Assembly (NCBI RefSeq): GCF_011682175.1
Contig: NZ_WHJG01000010.1
Location: 124,001 to 188,000, forward strand
Direction of reading: 5' to 3'
Source: Massilia frigida
Lineage (GTDB): Bacteria; Pseudomonadota; Gammaproteobacteria; Burkholderiales; Burkholderiaceae_D
DNA length: 64,000 nt
The notes under the pieces were generated by a model. It saw only the letters and a program-made list of their open reading frames with translations, ran no database searches and was not told the origin of the DNA. A program made the translations under genes and the position numbers. Below, piece by piece: positions 1 to 10,211 of the stretch (position 1 is the stretch's first letter; the number at the start of each line of letters is the position of its first letter).

Positions 1-12
1 CATCCAAAGCCG

Positions 13-558
13 GTGGGCAGCCGCAAACCCGTCGCTGTGCTGGTTCAACGCGAACGGCTCGATTCAGCAAACCGCGTCACCATTGACGCGCCGATGATGC
101 CGCTGCCGCTGCCGCTGCCGGTGCTCGGACCGGGCCTGGTGCCGGCGGCCGCACCTGAGACGGTGCAGTTTTCGGTGCGCTATGCGCTGCCGGAATATGT
201 CAGTTTCATGTGGCAGCATGCCGGATATATCATCCGCCGCCGCCGCATTGGTACTCTTGCTACGTATTGGATGCAAACCAAGAGTACCTGGTCCGCGGCC
301 TTGCATTTCGTCACGCAGGGGCGTTCCCGGAATACCTATGAATTCACGATCGACACGCATGGCATCGTGCGCGCCAGCCGCAGTGGCGTGACCCTGGTAC
401 CGTGGGGCGATGTGTATTCGATCCGGCGCTATTCGCGCGGCTTCATGATGGTTCTCAAGCGCGGCACCCTGCCGGTACCGTTCCGCTGCCTGAACGCCGC
501 GCAGGGCGAGAGCATGGTCCGCTTCAGCGAGTCGCTGCGGGCCGCCACGCGGCTCTGA
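13..558 (+). CDS. YcxB-like domain protein (5' end uncertain)
   Basis: The frame is open to the left edge, so the start may lie outside the window. GTG 13 is only the first start codon visible, and the ATG pair at 94/97 is an alternative. From about residue 50 the protein reads like a YcxB-type C-terminal domain: a beta-rich segment ending in VPWGDVYSIRRYSRGFMM and a basic tail. YcxB proteins usually carry two N-terminal membrane helices. Here the N-terminus is a Pro/Leu repeat (PLPLPLPV) and no clear helix is seen, so the gene may be partial. It is convergent with the metallopeptidase gene and ends 15 bp from it. Function is unknown. Confidence 0.6.
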   Translation: MGSRKPVAVLVQRERLDSANRVTIDAPMMPLPLPLPVLGPGLVPAAAPETVQFSVRYALPEYVSFMWQHAGYIIRRRRIGTLATYWMQTKSTWSAALHFVTQGRSRNTYEFTIDTHGIVRASRSGVTLVPWGDVYSIRRYSRGFMMVLKRGTLPVPFRCLNAAQGESMVRFSESLRAATRL

Positions 559-572
559 GAGCGCGCTGCGCC

Positions 573-1574
573 TCAGGCGCAAAATACCACCGGCATTTCC
601 TGCGAGCGCTGCTTGAGCGCCGTCCTGGCGCCGTCATAATCGGGATACACCGACTCCACCCTGGCCCAGAAGCGCGCACTGTGGTTCATTTCGATCAGGT
701 GCGCCAGTTCGTGCGCCACCACGTAGTCGACCAGCGGCAGCGCGTAGTGGATCAGGCGCCAGTTCAGGCGGATGTGGCCATCGACGGTGCACGAACCCCA
801 GCGCGTGCCGGCCGACGACAGCGCCAGCGAGGCGTGGCGCACGCCCAGTTTTCCCCCATACAGGTCGAGCCGTTCGGCGAACAGGCGCTTGGCCTCGGCC
901 TGGAACCAGATCTTCACCCGTTCCTGCAACTGCCATTCGGCCAGCCCGGCCACCACGCCCACCGTCAGCACGCGCGCATCCGCATCGAACTCGCAGCGGC
1001 TGCGCGGCGCCTCGATCAGGCGCAGCGTGATGTTCGCGCCCAGGTAGGGCAGCTGGGCGCCGTCGACCCACACCACCGGCGCGCGTTCCTGGCGCAGTGC
1101 GCGCCGCTCGCCGCGTTCGCGCAGCTTGGTGATGATCCAGCGCTGCTTGGCGCGGATGGCGTTGTCGATGTCGGCCAGGGTGATGCGCCTGGGCGCGGTG
1201 ACGCGCAGGCCATGGTCGTCGATCATGAAACCGATCGAGCGCCGGCTGGAGCGGCGCAATTCAAATTCGAGGCTGTGGGGGCCGAGCTGGATGCGCCGCA
1301 GCGGCGGCGCGTCCGGTGCGCGCACCGGCGTGGGGAAAACGACTTTGGGCGGCGCCGGCGGCGCCTTGAACAGCGGCTGCGGCGCGATCGACTGCTTTGC
1401 GGCCGGTTCCAGCGCCGCAAAAAAATCCTGGGCGAATAATTCGAGCTGGTCGCCGTTGCTCTTGGGAGAGGACTCGGTCTGCTGCGGCGCCGCTGCCTGG
1501 ATCAGGGCGCCGACCCCGCTCAGCCAGCGCTGTAGACGTGGGGCGAAATGACGCGCATTTCGGATTCTATCCAA
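573..1574 (-). CDS. YgjP/DUF45-family metallopeptidase
   Basis: A 333-aa protein whose C-terminal half is a DUF45 (YgjP-like) metal-dependent hydrolase domain. The zinc motif HELAH lies at about residues 288-292, followed by NHSARFW with a likely third histidine near 298. The E. coli relative YgjP has been described as a UTP pyrophosphatase, so protease activity should not be assumed. The N-terminal ~80 residues are low in complexity (Ala/Pro/Gln-rich). The start is a TTG inside the end of plsC (55-bp overlap), and no in-frame start after the plsC stop was found near the N-terminus. It is the last gene of the glyQ-glyS-gmhB-plsC series, a common Burkholderiales arrangement. Confidence 0.82.
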   Translation of the reverse strand: MDRIRNARHFAPRLQRWLSGVGALIQAAAPQQTESSPKSNGDQLELFAQDFFAALEPAAKQSIAPQPLFKAPPAPPKVVFPTPVRAPDAPPLRRIQLGPHSLEFELRRSSRRSIGFMIDDHGLRVTAPRRITLADIDNAIRAKQRWIITKLRERGERRALRQERAPVVWVDGAQLPYLGANITLRLIEAPRSRCEFDADARVLTVGVVAGLAEWQLQERVKIWFQAEAKRLFAERLDLYGGKLGVRHASLALSSAGTRWGSCTVDGHIRLNWRLIHYALPLVDYVVAHELAHLIEMNHSARFWARVESVYPDYDGARTALKQRSQEMPVVFCA

Positions 1575-2260
1575 TTTTCTACCTCTTGCATCAAGCTGTC
1601 AGGGGTGTGCCCGTCCGGTGAAATCGGTTTGCCGATCGATACCGTGATCACACCAGGGCGTTTCAGAAAAGAGTTCTTGGGCCAGCATTCACCTGAATTA
1701 TGCGCGATCGGCACCACCACCGCATTGGTTTCAATCGCCAGGCGCGTTCCGCCACTTTTGTATTTACCTTTTTGTCCGACCGGGATGCGGGTCCCTTCAG
1801 GGAACATGATAATCCATTGGCCGTCGGCCAGGCGGCGTTTGCCATGCGCGACCACGTGCTTGAAGGCGTGCTTGCCCTGCTTGCGGTCGATCGGGATCAT
1901 GCGCAGCAGCGCCATGCCCCAGCCGAAGAAGGGGATATACAAGATCTCCTTCTTGAAGACGTACACCAGGGGGCGCGTCAGGTTCGGCAGCAGGAAAATC
2001 GTCTCCCACGCCGACTGGTGTTTCGACAGCACGATGGCCGGTTCGTCGGGCAGGTTCTGGTAACCCTTGAATTCATAATGGATGCCGCAAATGACCTTGG
2101 CGCACCAGATCACGAAGACGTTCCAGCGCGAGGTGACCCAGAAGCGTTTGTTGTACGGCAGCGGCGCGGCCAGGAAGCATACGCAGGCCCACACGATGGT
2201 GGCAATCGCCATGACCACGGTAAACAGCATGGAACGCAGGAACAGGATGGTATGACGCAA
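1520..2260 (-). CDS. plsC: 1-acyl-sn-glycerol-3-phosphate acyltransferase
   Basis: PlsC acylates lysophosphatidic acid to phosphatidic acid at the inner membrane, the second acylation of phospholipid synthesis. The 246-aa protein has an N-terminal hydrophobic segment (about residues 8-35), the acyltransferase block I variant KHQSAWET, and block III FPEGTRIPVGQKGKYKSGG. The chosen start is TTG 2260, because GGAGAC lies six bases upstream. The in-frame ATG at 2230 has no ribosome binding site and would remove part of the hydrophobic anchor. The gene follows gmhB and overlaps the start of the metallopeptidase gene. Confidence 0.93.
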   Translation of the reverse strand: MRHTILFLRSMLFTVVMAIATIVWACVCFLAAPLPYNKRFWVTSRWNVFVIWCAKVICGIHYEFKGYQNLPDEPAIVLSKHQSAWETIFLLPNLTRPLVYVFKKEILYIPFFGWGMALLRMIPIDRKQGKHAFKHVVAHGKRRLADGQWIIMFPEGTRIPVGQKGKYKSGGTRLAIETNAVVVPIAHNSGECWPKNSFLKRPGVITVSIGKPISPDGHTPDSLMQEVENWIESEMRVISPHVYSAG

Positions 2261-2307
2261 AGAAGTCTCCGGGGATGCGTGAGTCGATGGGGAGTCGGAT
2301 ACGGCAA

Positions 2308-2871
2308 TCAGATGGGGATGTGCGCGGCCGCGGCATTGACCTTGAGCAGCGCGCTGACCATCGTCGCCAGGTCGGGGAAGACCTGGGTGCCGGGCGGCAG
2401 GCCGCCGGTCTGGCGCGTCTTTTCGCCCTTGCCGGTCAGGACCAGATAGGGCGTGCAGCCGCTGATGAAGCCCGCCTGCAGGTCGCGCAGCGAGTCGCCC
2501 ACGGTCGGCACGCCTTTCAGGCTGACTTTGAAGCGCTTGGCGATTTCATCGAACATGCCGGCTTTCGGTTTGCGGCAATCGCAGTTGTCGATGGCCGCGT
2601 GCGGGCAAAAGAAGATGGCGTCGATGTCGGCGCCAACCTGCTGCGCGCTGGCGTGCATCTTCTGGTGAATCGCGTTGAGGATCGCCATGTCGAACAGTTC
2701 GCGCGCAATGCCCGACTGGTTCGAGGCGATGACCACCCGATAACCCGCCTGGTTCAGGCGGGCGATCGCTTCGAGCGAGCCGGGGATCGGAATCCACTCC
2801 GCCGGCGACTTGATGAAGGCCGGCGAATCGTGGTTGATGACGCCGTCTCGGTCGAGGATGATCATCTTCAT
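2308..2871 (-). CDS. gmhB: D-glycero-beta-D-manno-heptose-1,7-bisphosphate 7-phosphatase
   Basis: A HAD-superfamily phosphatase of 187 aa that removes the 7-phosphate from heptose bisphosphate in ADP-heptose (LPS core) synthesis. The nucleophile motif LDRDGVIN places Asp7 and Asp9 at the N-terminus. SNQSGIAR is motif II, and the zinc-loop signature CPHAAIDNCDCRKPK is characteristic of GmhB within the HAD family. It starts 12 bp after the glyS stop and is followed by plsC, an envelope gene cluster. The other heptose genes are not in the window. Confidence 0.93.
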   Translation of the reverse strand: MKMIILDRDGVINHDSPAFIKSPAEWIPIPGSLEAIARLNQAGYRVVIASNQSGIARELFDMAILNAIHQKMHASAQQVGADIDAIFFCPHAAIDNCDCRKPKAGMFDEIAKRFKVSLKGVPTVGDSLRDLQAGFISGCTPYLVLTGKGEKTRQTGGLPPGTQVFPDLATMVSALLKVNAAAAHIPI

Positions 2872-2882
2872 GCCGGTGTCTC

Positions 2883-4973
2883 CTAGGCCGCCAGCTTGGA
2901 AATGTCGGCGACGCGGTTCATCATGCCGTGCAGGACCGACAGCAGGGCCAGGCGGTTGTTGCGCAGCGCCAGATCCTCGTCCATCACCATCACGTCATCA
3001 AAAAACCTGGCGACGTCGTCGCGCAGCTGGGCCAGCGTTTTCAGGGTGCCGGCGAAGTCGCGCGCCGCGAAGGCCGCATCGATTTCCGGACGCACGCGCG
3101 TAACGGCCGCGAACAGGGTGCGTTCGGCGTCTTCCTTGAGCAGCGCCTCGATTGGTGCGCCGGTGACGGCGCCATTTTTCTTGAGGATGTTGGTAATGCG
3201 CTTGTTCGCTTCGGCCAGGGTGACGCTTTCCGGCAGGGCGGCAAAGGCTTGCACCGCTTCCAGGCGCTCGACGATGTCGTGCAGGCGGTCCACGTGCGAG
3301 GTGAGCACGGCTTCGACTTCGTTGGCGCTAAAGCCACGCTCGCGCAGCACGCCGCGCAGGCGGTCGAACATGAAGGCGCGCACGTCGAGCACCGGATCGG
3401 TAAAGCCGGCGATGCCGTCGAAGCGCGCATTGGCAAAACCGAGCAGCTCGATGATCGACACGTCCATGCGCTTTTCGACCAGCATGCGCAGTACGCCCAG
3501 CGCATGGCGGCGCAGTGCGAACGGATCTTTTTCGCCGGTTGGCTGCAGGCCGATGCCCCAGATGCCGACCAGCGTTTCGAGCTTGTCGGCCAGCGCCACG
3601 GCGGTGCCGGTCTCGGTCGATGGCAGGGTGTCGCCGGCAAAGCGCGGCTGATAGTGTTCGGTCGCGGTCAGCGCCACTTCTTCCGGCTCGCCGTCGTGAC
3701 GCGCGTAATAGGTGCCCATGATGCCTTGCAGCTCGGGGAACTCGCCCACCATGTCGGTCAGCAGGTCGGCCTTGGACAGTTGCGCGCCGCGCGCGGCCAG
3801 TTGTTCGTTGTAGCCCATGGTGTGGGCGATGGCGGTGGCAATGGCCACCACGCGCTGCGAGCGCGCGGCCTGGGTGCCCAGCTTGTTGTGGTAGACCACA
3901 TTGGCCAGCAGCGGCAGGCGCGATTCCAGGGTCTTCTTTTTATCCTGCTCGAAGAAGAACTTGGCGTCGGACAGGCGCGGACGCACCACGCGCTCGTTGC
4001 CGCCGATGATGTGCTGCGGATCGTCGGTCTCGATGTTGGACACGATCAGGAAGCGCGAACGCAGCTTGCCGTCGGCATCGGTCAGCGCAAAGTACTTCTG
4101 GTTGGTTTGCATGGTGAGGATCAGGCATTCCTGCGGCACGGCCAGGAATTCTTCCTCGAAGTGGCATTCGTACACCACCGGCCATTCGACCAGCGCCGAC
4201 ACTTCGTCCAGCAGCGACTCGGGCATCAGCACCTGGTCGGCGCCGGCCTTTTGCAGCAGCGCGCTGCGGATCTTTTCCTTGCGCGCTTCGATGTTGGCGA
4301 TGACTTTGCCCTGCGCTTCGAGCGTGGCCGCGTACTGGTCGGCATGCGCGATCGTCAGGGGCGCGCCATCGGTCAGGAAGCGGTGGCCGAGCGTCTGCTT
4401 GCCGGACGAAAGGCCGAGCAGGGCCAAAGGCACGACGGCCTCGCCATGCAGGGCGACCAGCTTGTGGGCCGGGCGCACGAACTGCACGGTGGTGCCGTCC
4501 GGACGCTGGTAGCTCATCAATTTTGGGATCGGCAGCTTGGCGGCGGATTCTTCCAGCGCGGCTTGCAGGCCGGTGTGCAGCGCGCTGCCAGCCACGCTGC
4601 GGGTGTAGAACAGGCTTTCAGCCTTGCCGTCCACGGCGCGTTCGAGCGTAGCGATATCGAGGTCGGGCACGCCGAGGGCTGCGAGTTTTTTCGCCAGCGG
4701 CGCGGTGCCCTTGCCGTCGGCATCCAATGCGACGCTGACCGGCAAGACTTTTTCGCGCACCGATTTATCGGGCGACATGGCGCGCACGCCGGTGATCGAG
4801 ACGGCCAGGCGGCGCGGCGAGGCGTAGGCGGTAGCCACGCTGTCGTCGCCCAGGAAGTCGCGCGATTTGAGGCCGTTGGTAATGCCGGTGGCAAAAGCGG
4901 CGCCCAGTTTGACCAGCGCTTTCGGGGGCAGTTCTTCGGTCAGCAGTTCGACCAGTAAGGTGTTGTTCATCAT
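2883..4973 (-). CDS. glyS: glycine--tRNA ligase beta subunit
   Basis: The 696-aa beta subunit of the bacterial heterotetrameric glycyl-tRNA synthetase, which recognises tRNA-Gly for the catalytic alpha subunit. The N-terminus [19 protein letters not shown] is the family signature. The length matches the family (about 690 aa), and the C-terminal region corresponds to the anticodon-binding domain. Two adjacent ATGs (4973, 4970) are both possible starts. The gene lies 14 bp after glyQ, as is usual for this pair. Confidence 0.97.
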   Translation of the reverse strand: MMNNTLLVELLTEELPPKALVKLGAAFATGITNGLKSRDFLGDDSVATAYASPRRLAVSITGVRAMSPDKSVREKVLPVSVALDADGKGTAPLAKKLAALGVPDLDIATLERAVDGKAESLFYTRSVAGSALHTGLQAALEESAAKLPIPKLMSYQRPDGTTVQFVRPAHKLVALHGEAVVPLALLGLSSGKQTLGHRFLTDGAPLTIAHADQYAATLEAQGKVIANIEARKEKIRSALLQKAGADQVLMPESLLDEVSALVEWPVVYECHFEEEFLAVPQECLILTMQTNQKYFALTDADGKLRSRFLIVSNIETDDPQHIIGGNERVVRPRLSDAKFFFEQDKKKTLESRLPLLANVVYHNKLGTQAARSQRVVAIATAIAHTMGYNEQLAARGAQLSKADLLTDMVGEFPELQGIMGTYYARHDGEPEEVALTATEHYQPRFAGDTLPSTETGTAVALADKLETLVGIWGIGLQPTGEKDPFALRRHALGVLRMLVEKRMDVSIIELLGFANARFDGIAGFTDPVLDVRAFMFDRLRGVLRERGFSANEVEAVLTSHVDRLHDIVERLEAVQAFAALPESVTLAEANKRITNILKKNGAVTGAPIEALLKEDAERTLFAAVTRVRPEIDAAFAARDFAGTLKTLAQLRDDVARFFDDVMVMDEDLALRNNRLALLSVLHGMMNRVADISKLAA

Positions 4974-4987
4974 TCTAGTTTTATCTT

Positions 4988-5899
4988 TCAGGCGGCGAGC
5001 GGCGCTTTGGGAGCCATCGGGAATCCCAGCTTTTCGCGCGAGTCGTAATAGGCTTGTGCGACCAGGCGTGACAGCGTGCGCACGCGCCCGATGTAGGCGG
5101 CGCGTTCGGTGACCGAAATGGCGCCACGCGCGTCGAGCATGTTGAAGCTGTGCGAAGCCTTCATGATCTGCTCATAGGCCGGCAGGGTCAGTTCGAGTTC
5201 GATCAGGCGCTTGGCTTCCGATTCGTGATTGGCGAATTGGGTAAACAGCAGGTCGGTGTTGGCGTGTTCGAAGTTATAGGTCGATTGCTCGACTTCGTTC
5301 TGATGGAACACGTCGCCGTAGCTGAGCGACTTCCTGGTACCGTTTTCTTCCCACTCGGTCCAGACCAGGTCGTACACATTCTCGACGCCCTGCAGGTACA
5401 TGGCCAGCCGTTCGATACCATAGGTAATTTCGCCGAGCACCGGCTTGCAATCGAGGCCGCCCACTTGCTGGAAATAGGTGAACTGTGTCACTTCCATGCC
5501 GTTCAGCCACACTTCCCAGCCCAGGCCCCAGGCACCCAGTGTCGGGCTTTCCCAGTCATCTTCGACGAAGCGCACATCGTTCTTTTGCAGGTCGAGGCCG
5601 AGCGCCTTGAGCGAGCCGAGGTACAGGTCGAGGATGTTTTCCGGCGCCGGCTTGAGGACCACCTGATACTGATAGTAGTGCTGCATGCGGTTCGGGTTTT
5701 CGCCATAGCGGCCATCTTTCGGGCGGCGCGACGGCTGCACGTAGGCGGCACGCCAGGGTTCCGGTCCGATTGCGCGCAGGAATGTACCCGTGTGAAAGGT
5801 GCCCGCGCCGACTTCCATATCGTATGGCTGGAGCAAGGCGCAGCCCTGCTTGTCCCAGTAGGTTTGCAAGGTCAGGATAATTTGTTGAAATGTGAGCAT
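4988..5899 (-). CDS. glyQ: glycine--tRNA ligase alpha subunit
   Basis: The catalytic alpha subunit of glycyl-tRNA synthetase, which forms glycyl-adenylate and charges tRNA-Gly. The ATG at 5899 gives 303 aa beginning [20 protein letters not shown], the same length as E. coli GlyQ. The 19 extra codons upstream have no family equivalent and are rejected. Conserved blocks such as [16 protein letters not shown] and [10 protein letters not shown] are present. It sits upstream of glyS, presumably in one transcript. Confidence 0.97.
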   Translation of the reverse strand: MLTFQQIILTLQTYWDKQGCALLQPYDMEVGAGTFHTGTFLRAIGPEPWRAAYVQPSRRPKDGRYGENPNRMQHYYQYQVVLKPAPENILDLYLGSLKALGLDLQKNDVRFVEDDWESPTLGAWGLGWEVWLNGMEVTQFTYFQQVGGLDCKPVLGEITYGIERLAMYLQGVENVYDLVWTEWEENGTRKSLSYGDVFHQNEVEQSTYNFEHANTDLLFTQFANHESEAKRLIELELTLPAYEQIMKASHSFNMLDARGAISVTERAAYIGRVRTLSRLVAQAYYDSREKLGFPMAPKAPLAA

Positions 5900-6002
5900 C
5901 TTGGTGGCTGTCGCGCGGCTGACGGCGCGAACGAATGAGTTTGCTAAAGCGACCAATTTTAGCGGGTTTTAGCGGGACGCTGGGGGGCAAGTGACGACAA
6001 TG

Positions 6003-7559
6003 TCATGTTTGCTGCGTTTTTGCGTACATGCGGCCCGAGAACCAGGCAAAAGCCAATGCCAGCGCCGCCAGTGCGAGGAACAGATAATTGCCCATGCGGA
6101 TGAATGGCGTCATGCCGCCCATCCCTTGTACCTGGGCAGCCAGGGTGCCGTGCGTGTACATCGGCAAGGTGTTGACGATCTTGCCACGGCCATCGATCAC
6201 GACGGTCGCGCCGGTGTTGGTGGCGCGCAGCATCGGGCGCCTGGTTTCCAGCGAACGCATCTGCGACATTTGCACATGCTGGGGAATCGCCACCGATTCC
6301 CCGAACCAGGCCAGGTTCGACATATTAAGAAGCATCGTGGCCGGACGCGGCATGGTGCGCAGTTGCAGGGCAATTTCTTCGCCGAAGACGTCTTCATAGC
6401 AGACGTTCGGCAACACCAGCTGGTCCTTGACGGCGAAAGCGCCCTGGACTTGCGCGCCACGGCTCATGTCGCCCAGCGGAATGCGCATCATGTCGACGAA
6501 CCAGCGGAAGCCGGCCGGCACGAACTCGCCGAACGGCACCAGGTGGTGCTTGTCGTAGCGGTAAGACTGGCCGGACGGGCTGACACCGACCGCGCTGTTG
6601 GCATAGCTGCCGGGACCGTCGGACAAGGGGATGCCGAACAGCACGTGACTGCCCGTGTCGGCGGCAAATTTTTTGATCGACGGCAAATAATCGGGTGGCA
6701 GATACTGAGGCAGGGTGGCGACGGCCGTTTCCGGCAGGGCGATCAGGTCGGCTGGCTGGGCCGTGATCATGCCGCGATACATCTCCACCGCGCGCATGAC
6801 ATGATCCGGATCAAACTTCTTCATCTGTTCCACATTGCCCTGCATCAGGCGCACGCTGATGGGATTGCCCTGGGGGGCGGTCCAGGCGACGAAAGTCAGG
6901 CCGTAGCCGGCCGCGAGGATGGCGCCGAGCAAGCCCATGCCGGGCCAGCGCGCGCGCTGGGTCAGCATGACGATGCAACTGGCGCACAGGGCGGCGATGG
7001 CCCCGATGCCGTACACGCCGACCAGCGGCGCGTAGCCGCCCAGCGGGCTGGCGTTATGGGCGTAACCGGTGGCAACCCAGGGGAAGCCGGTCATGACCCA
7101 GCCGCGCATCCAGTCCGACCAGCCCCAGGCCACCGGCAGCACCAGCAGCAGGAAACTGGTGACCGGCAGCGACCAGCGCTTGCGCAGCCAGGTGGACAAG
7201 CCGCTGGCGAAGGCACCGAACAAGCCCATGTACAGGCCCAGCAGGCACACGGCCGCCACCGCCATCGGTCCCGGAATATTGCCGAAGCGATTCATGGTGA
7301 TGTATAGCCAGTGCATGCCGGCAACCGACCAGCCGAAGCCGAAGGCCCAGCCGATCAGGCTGCTGCGGCGGACATTGGTGTCCATGCCGACCTGGTAGAA
7401 CAGGAAGGCGAGCGCGAGGATTTGCAGCGGCCACCAGCCGATGGGCGCGAACGCCAGCACGCTGGTCGCGCCTGCGAGGGCGGCGAACAGCATGGGCAGC
7501 AGCGTGGTGCGGGGGGCGCGCAGCGCCGGATCGAGCGGAACGGTCGAGCGGCGCAACAT
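6003..7559 (-). CDS. lnt: apolipoprotein N-acyltransferase
   Basis: An inner-membrane enzyme that transfers the third acyl chain to the N-terminal cysteine of lipoproteins. Of the 518 aa, the first ~230 hold several membrane helices, followed by a nitrilase-fold domain. The catalytic triad is visible as Glu277 (ALPETAV), Lys337 (YDKHHLVPFGEF) and Cys387 (NVCYEDVFGEE). The ATG at 7559 shares one base with the corC stop (TGATG), so translation is probably coupled to corC. The corC-lnt order is conserved in many proteobacteria. Confidence 0.96.
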   Translation of the reverse strand: MLRRSTVPLDPALRAPRTTLLPMLFAALAGATSVLAFAPIGWWPLQILALAFLFYQVGMDTNVRRSSLIGWAFGFGWSVAGMHWLYITMNRFGNIPGPMAVAAVCLLGLYMGLFGAFASGLSTWLRKRWSLPVTSFLLLVLPVAWGWSDWMRGWVMTGFPWVATGYAHNASPLGGYAPLVGVYGIGAIAALCASCIVMLTQRARWPGMGLLGAILAAGYGLTFVAWTAPQGNPISVRLMQGNVEQMKKFDPDHVMRAVEMYRGMITAQPADLIALPETAVATLPQYLPPDYLPSIKKFAADTGSHVLFGIPLSDGPGSYANSAVGVSPSGQSYRYDKHHLVPFGEFVPAGFRWFVDMMRIPLGDMSRGAQVQGAFAVKDQLVLPNVCYEDVFGEEIALQLRTMPRPATMLLNMSNLAWFGESVAIPQHVQMSQMRSLETRRPMLRATNTGATVVIDGRGKIVNTLPMYTHGTLAAQVQGMGGMTPFIRMGNYLFLALAALALAFAWFSGRMYAKTQQT

Positions 7560-8437
7560 CAATCGTGTTCGTCTTCGGGCAGCGGCAGTTTTTCCACCAG
7601 CAAGACGTGAACCTGGCGCGCGTCGGCGCGCAGCACCTCGAAGCGCAGGTTGGCGATATCGAACACGTCGCCCTTGTGCGGCATGCGGCCGAGATGGCTG
7701 GCAACGAGGCCGCCGATGGTATCGACGTCGTCTTCCGGCAAGCTGGTGCCGAGTTCTTCGTTGAACTGGCTGATCTCGGTCAGCGCCTTGATGCGCCAGC
7801 GCGGGCCGAGCAGGCCTTCCTTAATCGACAGAATGTTGTCTTCTTCTTCATCGAAATCGTATTCGTCTTCGATGTCGCCGACAATCTGTTCAAGCACGTC
7901 TTCGATCGTGATCAGGCCGGCAACGCCGCTGTATTCGTCGACCACGATGGCCATGTGATTGTGATTGGCGCGGAAATCGCGCAGCAGCACATTCAGGCGT
8001 TTCGATTCGGGAATGAAGATGGCGGGACGCAGCATGTCGCGTACGTCAAAAGTTTCTTCGGCGTAATAGCGCAGCAAGTCCTTGGCCAGCAGGATGCCGA
8101 TGACCTTGTCGCGTTCGCCTTCGATGGCAGGGAAGCGCGAGTGGGCTGTTTCCAGCACCTGCGGCATCCATTCCTCGATCGGCTTGCTGATGTCGATGAC
8201 GTCCATCTGCGAGCGCGGAACCATGATGTCGCGCGCGGACAGGTCCGAGACCTGGAACACCCCTTCGATCATGGACAGCGCATCGGCGTCGATCAGGTTG
8301 CGTTCATGGGCGTCGTGCAGGACTTCTAGCAGCTCGGCGCGGTTTTCGGGCTCGGGAGAGATCAGTGCGGTCAGGCGTTCAAACAGTGACCGGTGGGTCT
8401 TGGCGTCCGTTCGGACGTCATAAGGGTGCTCTGGCAT
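7559..8437 (-). CDS. corC: CorC/YbeX-type CBS-domain protein
   Basis: A 292-aa cytosolic protein with paired CBS domains (signature ARDIMVPRSQMDVID near residue 75, then IVVDEYSGVAGLITIEDVLE) and a C-terminal CorC_HlyC domain. CorC (YbeX) was linked to Mg2+/Co2+ efflux and, in E. coli, to ribosome metabolism. The membrane DUF21 domain of larger relatives is absent, as in CorC. The ATG at 8437 is chosen by the typical N-terminus MPEHPYD; 17 upstream in-frame codons are not family-like. It is coupled to lnt. Its usual upstream partner ybeY lies 6.7 kb away because three unrelated genes are interposed. Confidence 0.92.
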   Translation of the reverse strand: MPEHPYDVRTDAKTHRSLFERLTALISPEPENRAELLEVLHDAHERNLIDADALSMIEGVFQVSDLSARDIMVPRSQMDVIDISKPIEEWMPQVLETAHSRFPAIEGERDKVIGILLAKDLLRYYAEETFDVRDMLRPAIFIPESKRLNVLLRDFRANHNHMAIVVDEYSGVAGLITIEDVLEQIVGDIEDEYDFDEEEDNILSIKEGLLGPRWRIKALTEISQFNEELGTSLPEDDVDTIGGLVASHLGRMPHKGDVFDIANLRFEVLRADARQVHVLLVEKLPLPEDEHD

Positions 8438-8558
8438 AGTTGGCGTGAGCCGTTGTTGCGATAGGCGTAGGATACACCAAAAGCGCAATTGCCTGTTTTT
8501 TAAGCGGAATGGGGGTATGCATGGGTGGTTCGATGTTGCCCGTCTAACCCCCGCCCCC

Positions 8559-8592
8559 CCCCGTCGCCCCCGCGAAGGCGGGGGCGACGGGG
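8559..8592. repeat. Long perfect GC-rich palindrome, REP-like or terminator
   Basis: Two perfect 15-bp arms (8559-8573 and 8578-8592, core CGTCGCCCCCGC) separated by a 4-base GAAG loop form a very stable hairpin. It lies in the gap between corC and the downstream end of the Rieske oxidoreductase gene. It has no T-tract, so it is more like a REP-type extragenic palindrome than a classical terminator, although it could still block read-through or protect the mRNA end. A related but weaker palindrome occurs at 26517-26556. Confidence 0.7.
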
Positions 8593-8615
8593 ACGCGCGG
8601 GGGCGACGTTAACAG

Positions 8616-10211
8616 TTATTCAGTCCTGCGCTCTTGCCCCGCTACCGGATGCGTCCCGGCACCCGTTACTCCTTCCAGCGTGGCAGCCGTCAGCGCGCGC
8701 CTGGCCGGCCCATGCAGCACCTCCCCATCCGGCGCGAAGTGCGAGCCATGGCAAGGACAGTCCCACGACTTCTCGCCCGCGTTCCAGTGCACTGCGCATC
8801 CCAGGTGCGTGCAGGCCGCCGATACCGCTTGCAGCCCGCCATCGTCGCCACGGTACACAGCCAGCAGACGTCCGCCGTCGCGCAGCAGGGCGCCTTCGCC
8901 GATGGCAATCTGGTCAGCGCTTTCCACATCGCCGCCGCGCAGCCAGTCGGTGTGCTGGGTCAAGGTGTTGGCCTGCTCGGTAATAAAATCGCCCAGCCCA
9001 TGCAGCACCGTGCGCGACGGCGAATACAGCTCGGCCCACACATTGCTGCGTCCGACGATCAGGTCCGTCACCAGGATCGCTCCCGCCGTGCAGTGCGTCA
9101 TGCCGTTGCCGGAGTCGCCCGTGAGCACATACACATTCTCCTGGCCGGAGCGCTTGCGGCCCAAAAAGGCGATGCCGTCGGATGGCTCCATCACGTCGCC
9201 CGACCAGCGGTACGCCACCTCGCCGGCGATCGGGAAGCGCTGGCGCGTCCACGCCTCGATCGCATCGTAGCGCTGCTGCGGATGCGCATCCTGCCCGCTC
9301 TTGTGATCCTGGCCGCCGACGATCAGCAGTTCATGGTCGGCGCCGCTGCCGGCCGCAGCCAGGCGCACGTAGTAATACGGCTCGCCCGTGTCCCACAGTA
9401 GCACGCGCGGCAGGGCGTCCTTGGGCACCCGCAGCGCCACCACGTAGGTGCGGTAGGCGGCCTGCCTGGCATGCATGAGGACAGGTTCGTTGAACGGGGT
9501 ATTGGTCGCCACCACCACGGCCGCCGCATCGACCTGTCCATGCTCGGTGGTGACGTGCTGGCGCGCCTGGTCGGCGCGCAGGCTAAGCGCGCGCGTGCGG
9601 TCGTAGATGCGGCCACCCAAGCGTTCGATGGCGCGCGCCAGCCCGTCGAGATAGTTGAGCGGATGGAACTGGCCCTGGCGCGCAAAGCGCAGGCATGGGC
9701 CGGTATCGAAGTGCAGGCCAGGCACACGCTCGAAACGGCGCACGTTCAAACCCAGGCGCGTGGTGATGGCGTACTCGCGTTCGAGAATATCGTTCCAGGC
9801 TCCATCGGGCGTGAACAGGTAGCCGTCGACGCGCTCGAATTCGCAGTCGACATGCTCGGTGCGGACGATAGCCTCGATGCAGTCGGTGGCCTTGCGGTAG
9901 GAATCGGCCACCAGCGCGGCCTTGTCGCTGCCGAAGCTGCGTTCGATCTCGAAGAAGCGCTCGTCGGGCGGGAAAAGATGCGCGGTGCTGCGCCCGGTTT
10001 CGCCGGCGCCCACGCCGACAGCGTCGAGCACCACCACCGGTTTGCCTTCGCGCAGGAGCATGTAGGCAGTGGTCAGGCCGGCAATGCCGGCGCCGATCAC
10101 GCACACGTCGGCGCGTTCCGGATTCGTCAAGGGGGAGTAGCGGGGAAGGCTCGCGGTGGCGAGCCATGCGGATGCCGTAGCGTGGGGTGCTTGCGTTGTT
10201 GCTGCTGTCAT
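8616..10211 (-). CDS. FAD-dependent oxidoreductase with C-terminal Rieske domain
   Basis: A 531-aa two-domain protein. Residues ~35-400 form a DAO-type FAD domain (dinucleotide motif VIGAGIAGLTTAY at 38-50). Residues ~435-531 form a Rieske [2Fe-2S] domain with both ligand pairs, Cys467-x-His469 (CTHLGC) and Cys485-x2-His488 (CPCHGSHF). This fusion is known in proteins such as Bacillus YhfW, and the substrate is unknown. An AGGAGG-like site precedes ATG 10211. No signal peptide is seen. It follows the two large paralogs in the same direction and is inserted with them between ybeY and corC. Confidence 0.9.
   Translation of the reverse strand: MTAATTQAPHATASAWLATASLPRYSPLTNPERADVCVIGAGIAGLTTAYMLLREGKPVVVLDAVGVGAGETGRSTAHLFPPDERFFEIERSFGSDKAALVADSYRKATDCIEAIVRTEHVDCEFERVDGYLFTPDGAWNDILEREYAITTRLGLNVRRFERVPGLHFDTGPCLRFARQGQFHPLNYLDGLARAIERLGGRIYDRTRALSLRADQARQHVTTEHGQVDAAAVVVATNTPFNEPVLMHARQAAYRTYVVALRVPKDALPRVLLWDTGEPYYYVRLAAAGSGADHELLIVGGQDHKSGQDAHPQQRYDAIEAWTRQRFPIAGEVAYRWSGDVMEPSDGIAFLGRKRSGQENVYVLTGDSGNGMTHCTAGAILVTDLIVGRSNVWAELYSPSRTVLHGLGDFITEQANTLTQHTDWLRGGDVESADQIAIGEGALLRDGGRLLAVYRGDDGGLQAVSAACTHLGCAVHWNAGEKSWDCPCHGSHFAPDGEVLHGPARRALTAATLEGVTGAGTHPVAGQERRTE

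Noticed and set aside
2928-4958. Very long open frame antisense to glyS (and similar ones opposite mutL, lnt and the unknown paralogs)
   Set aside because: Typical shadow frames of high-GC genes. They lack start signals and family motifs, while the opposite strand encodes clear proteins.
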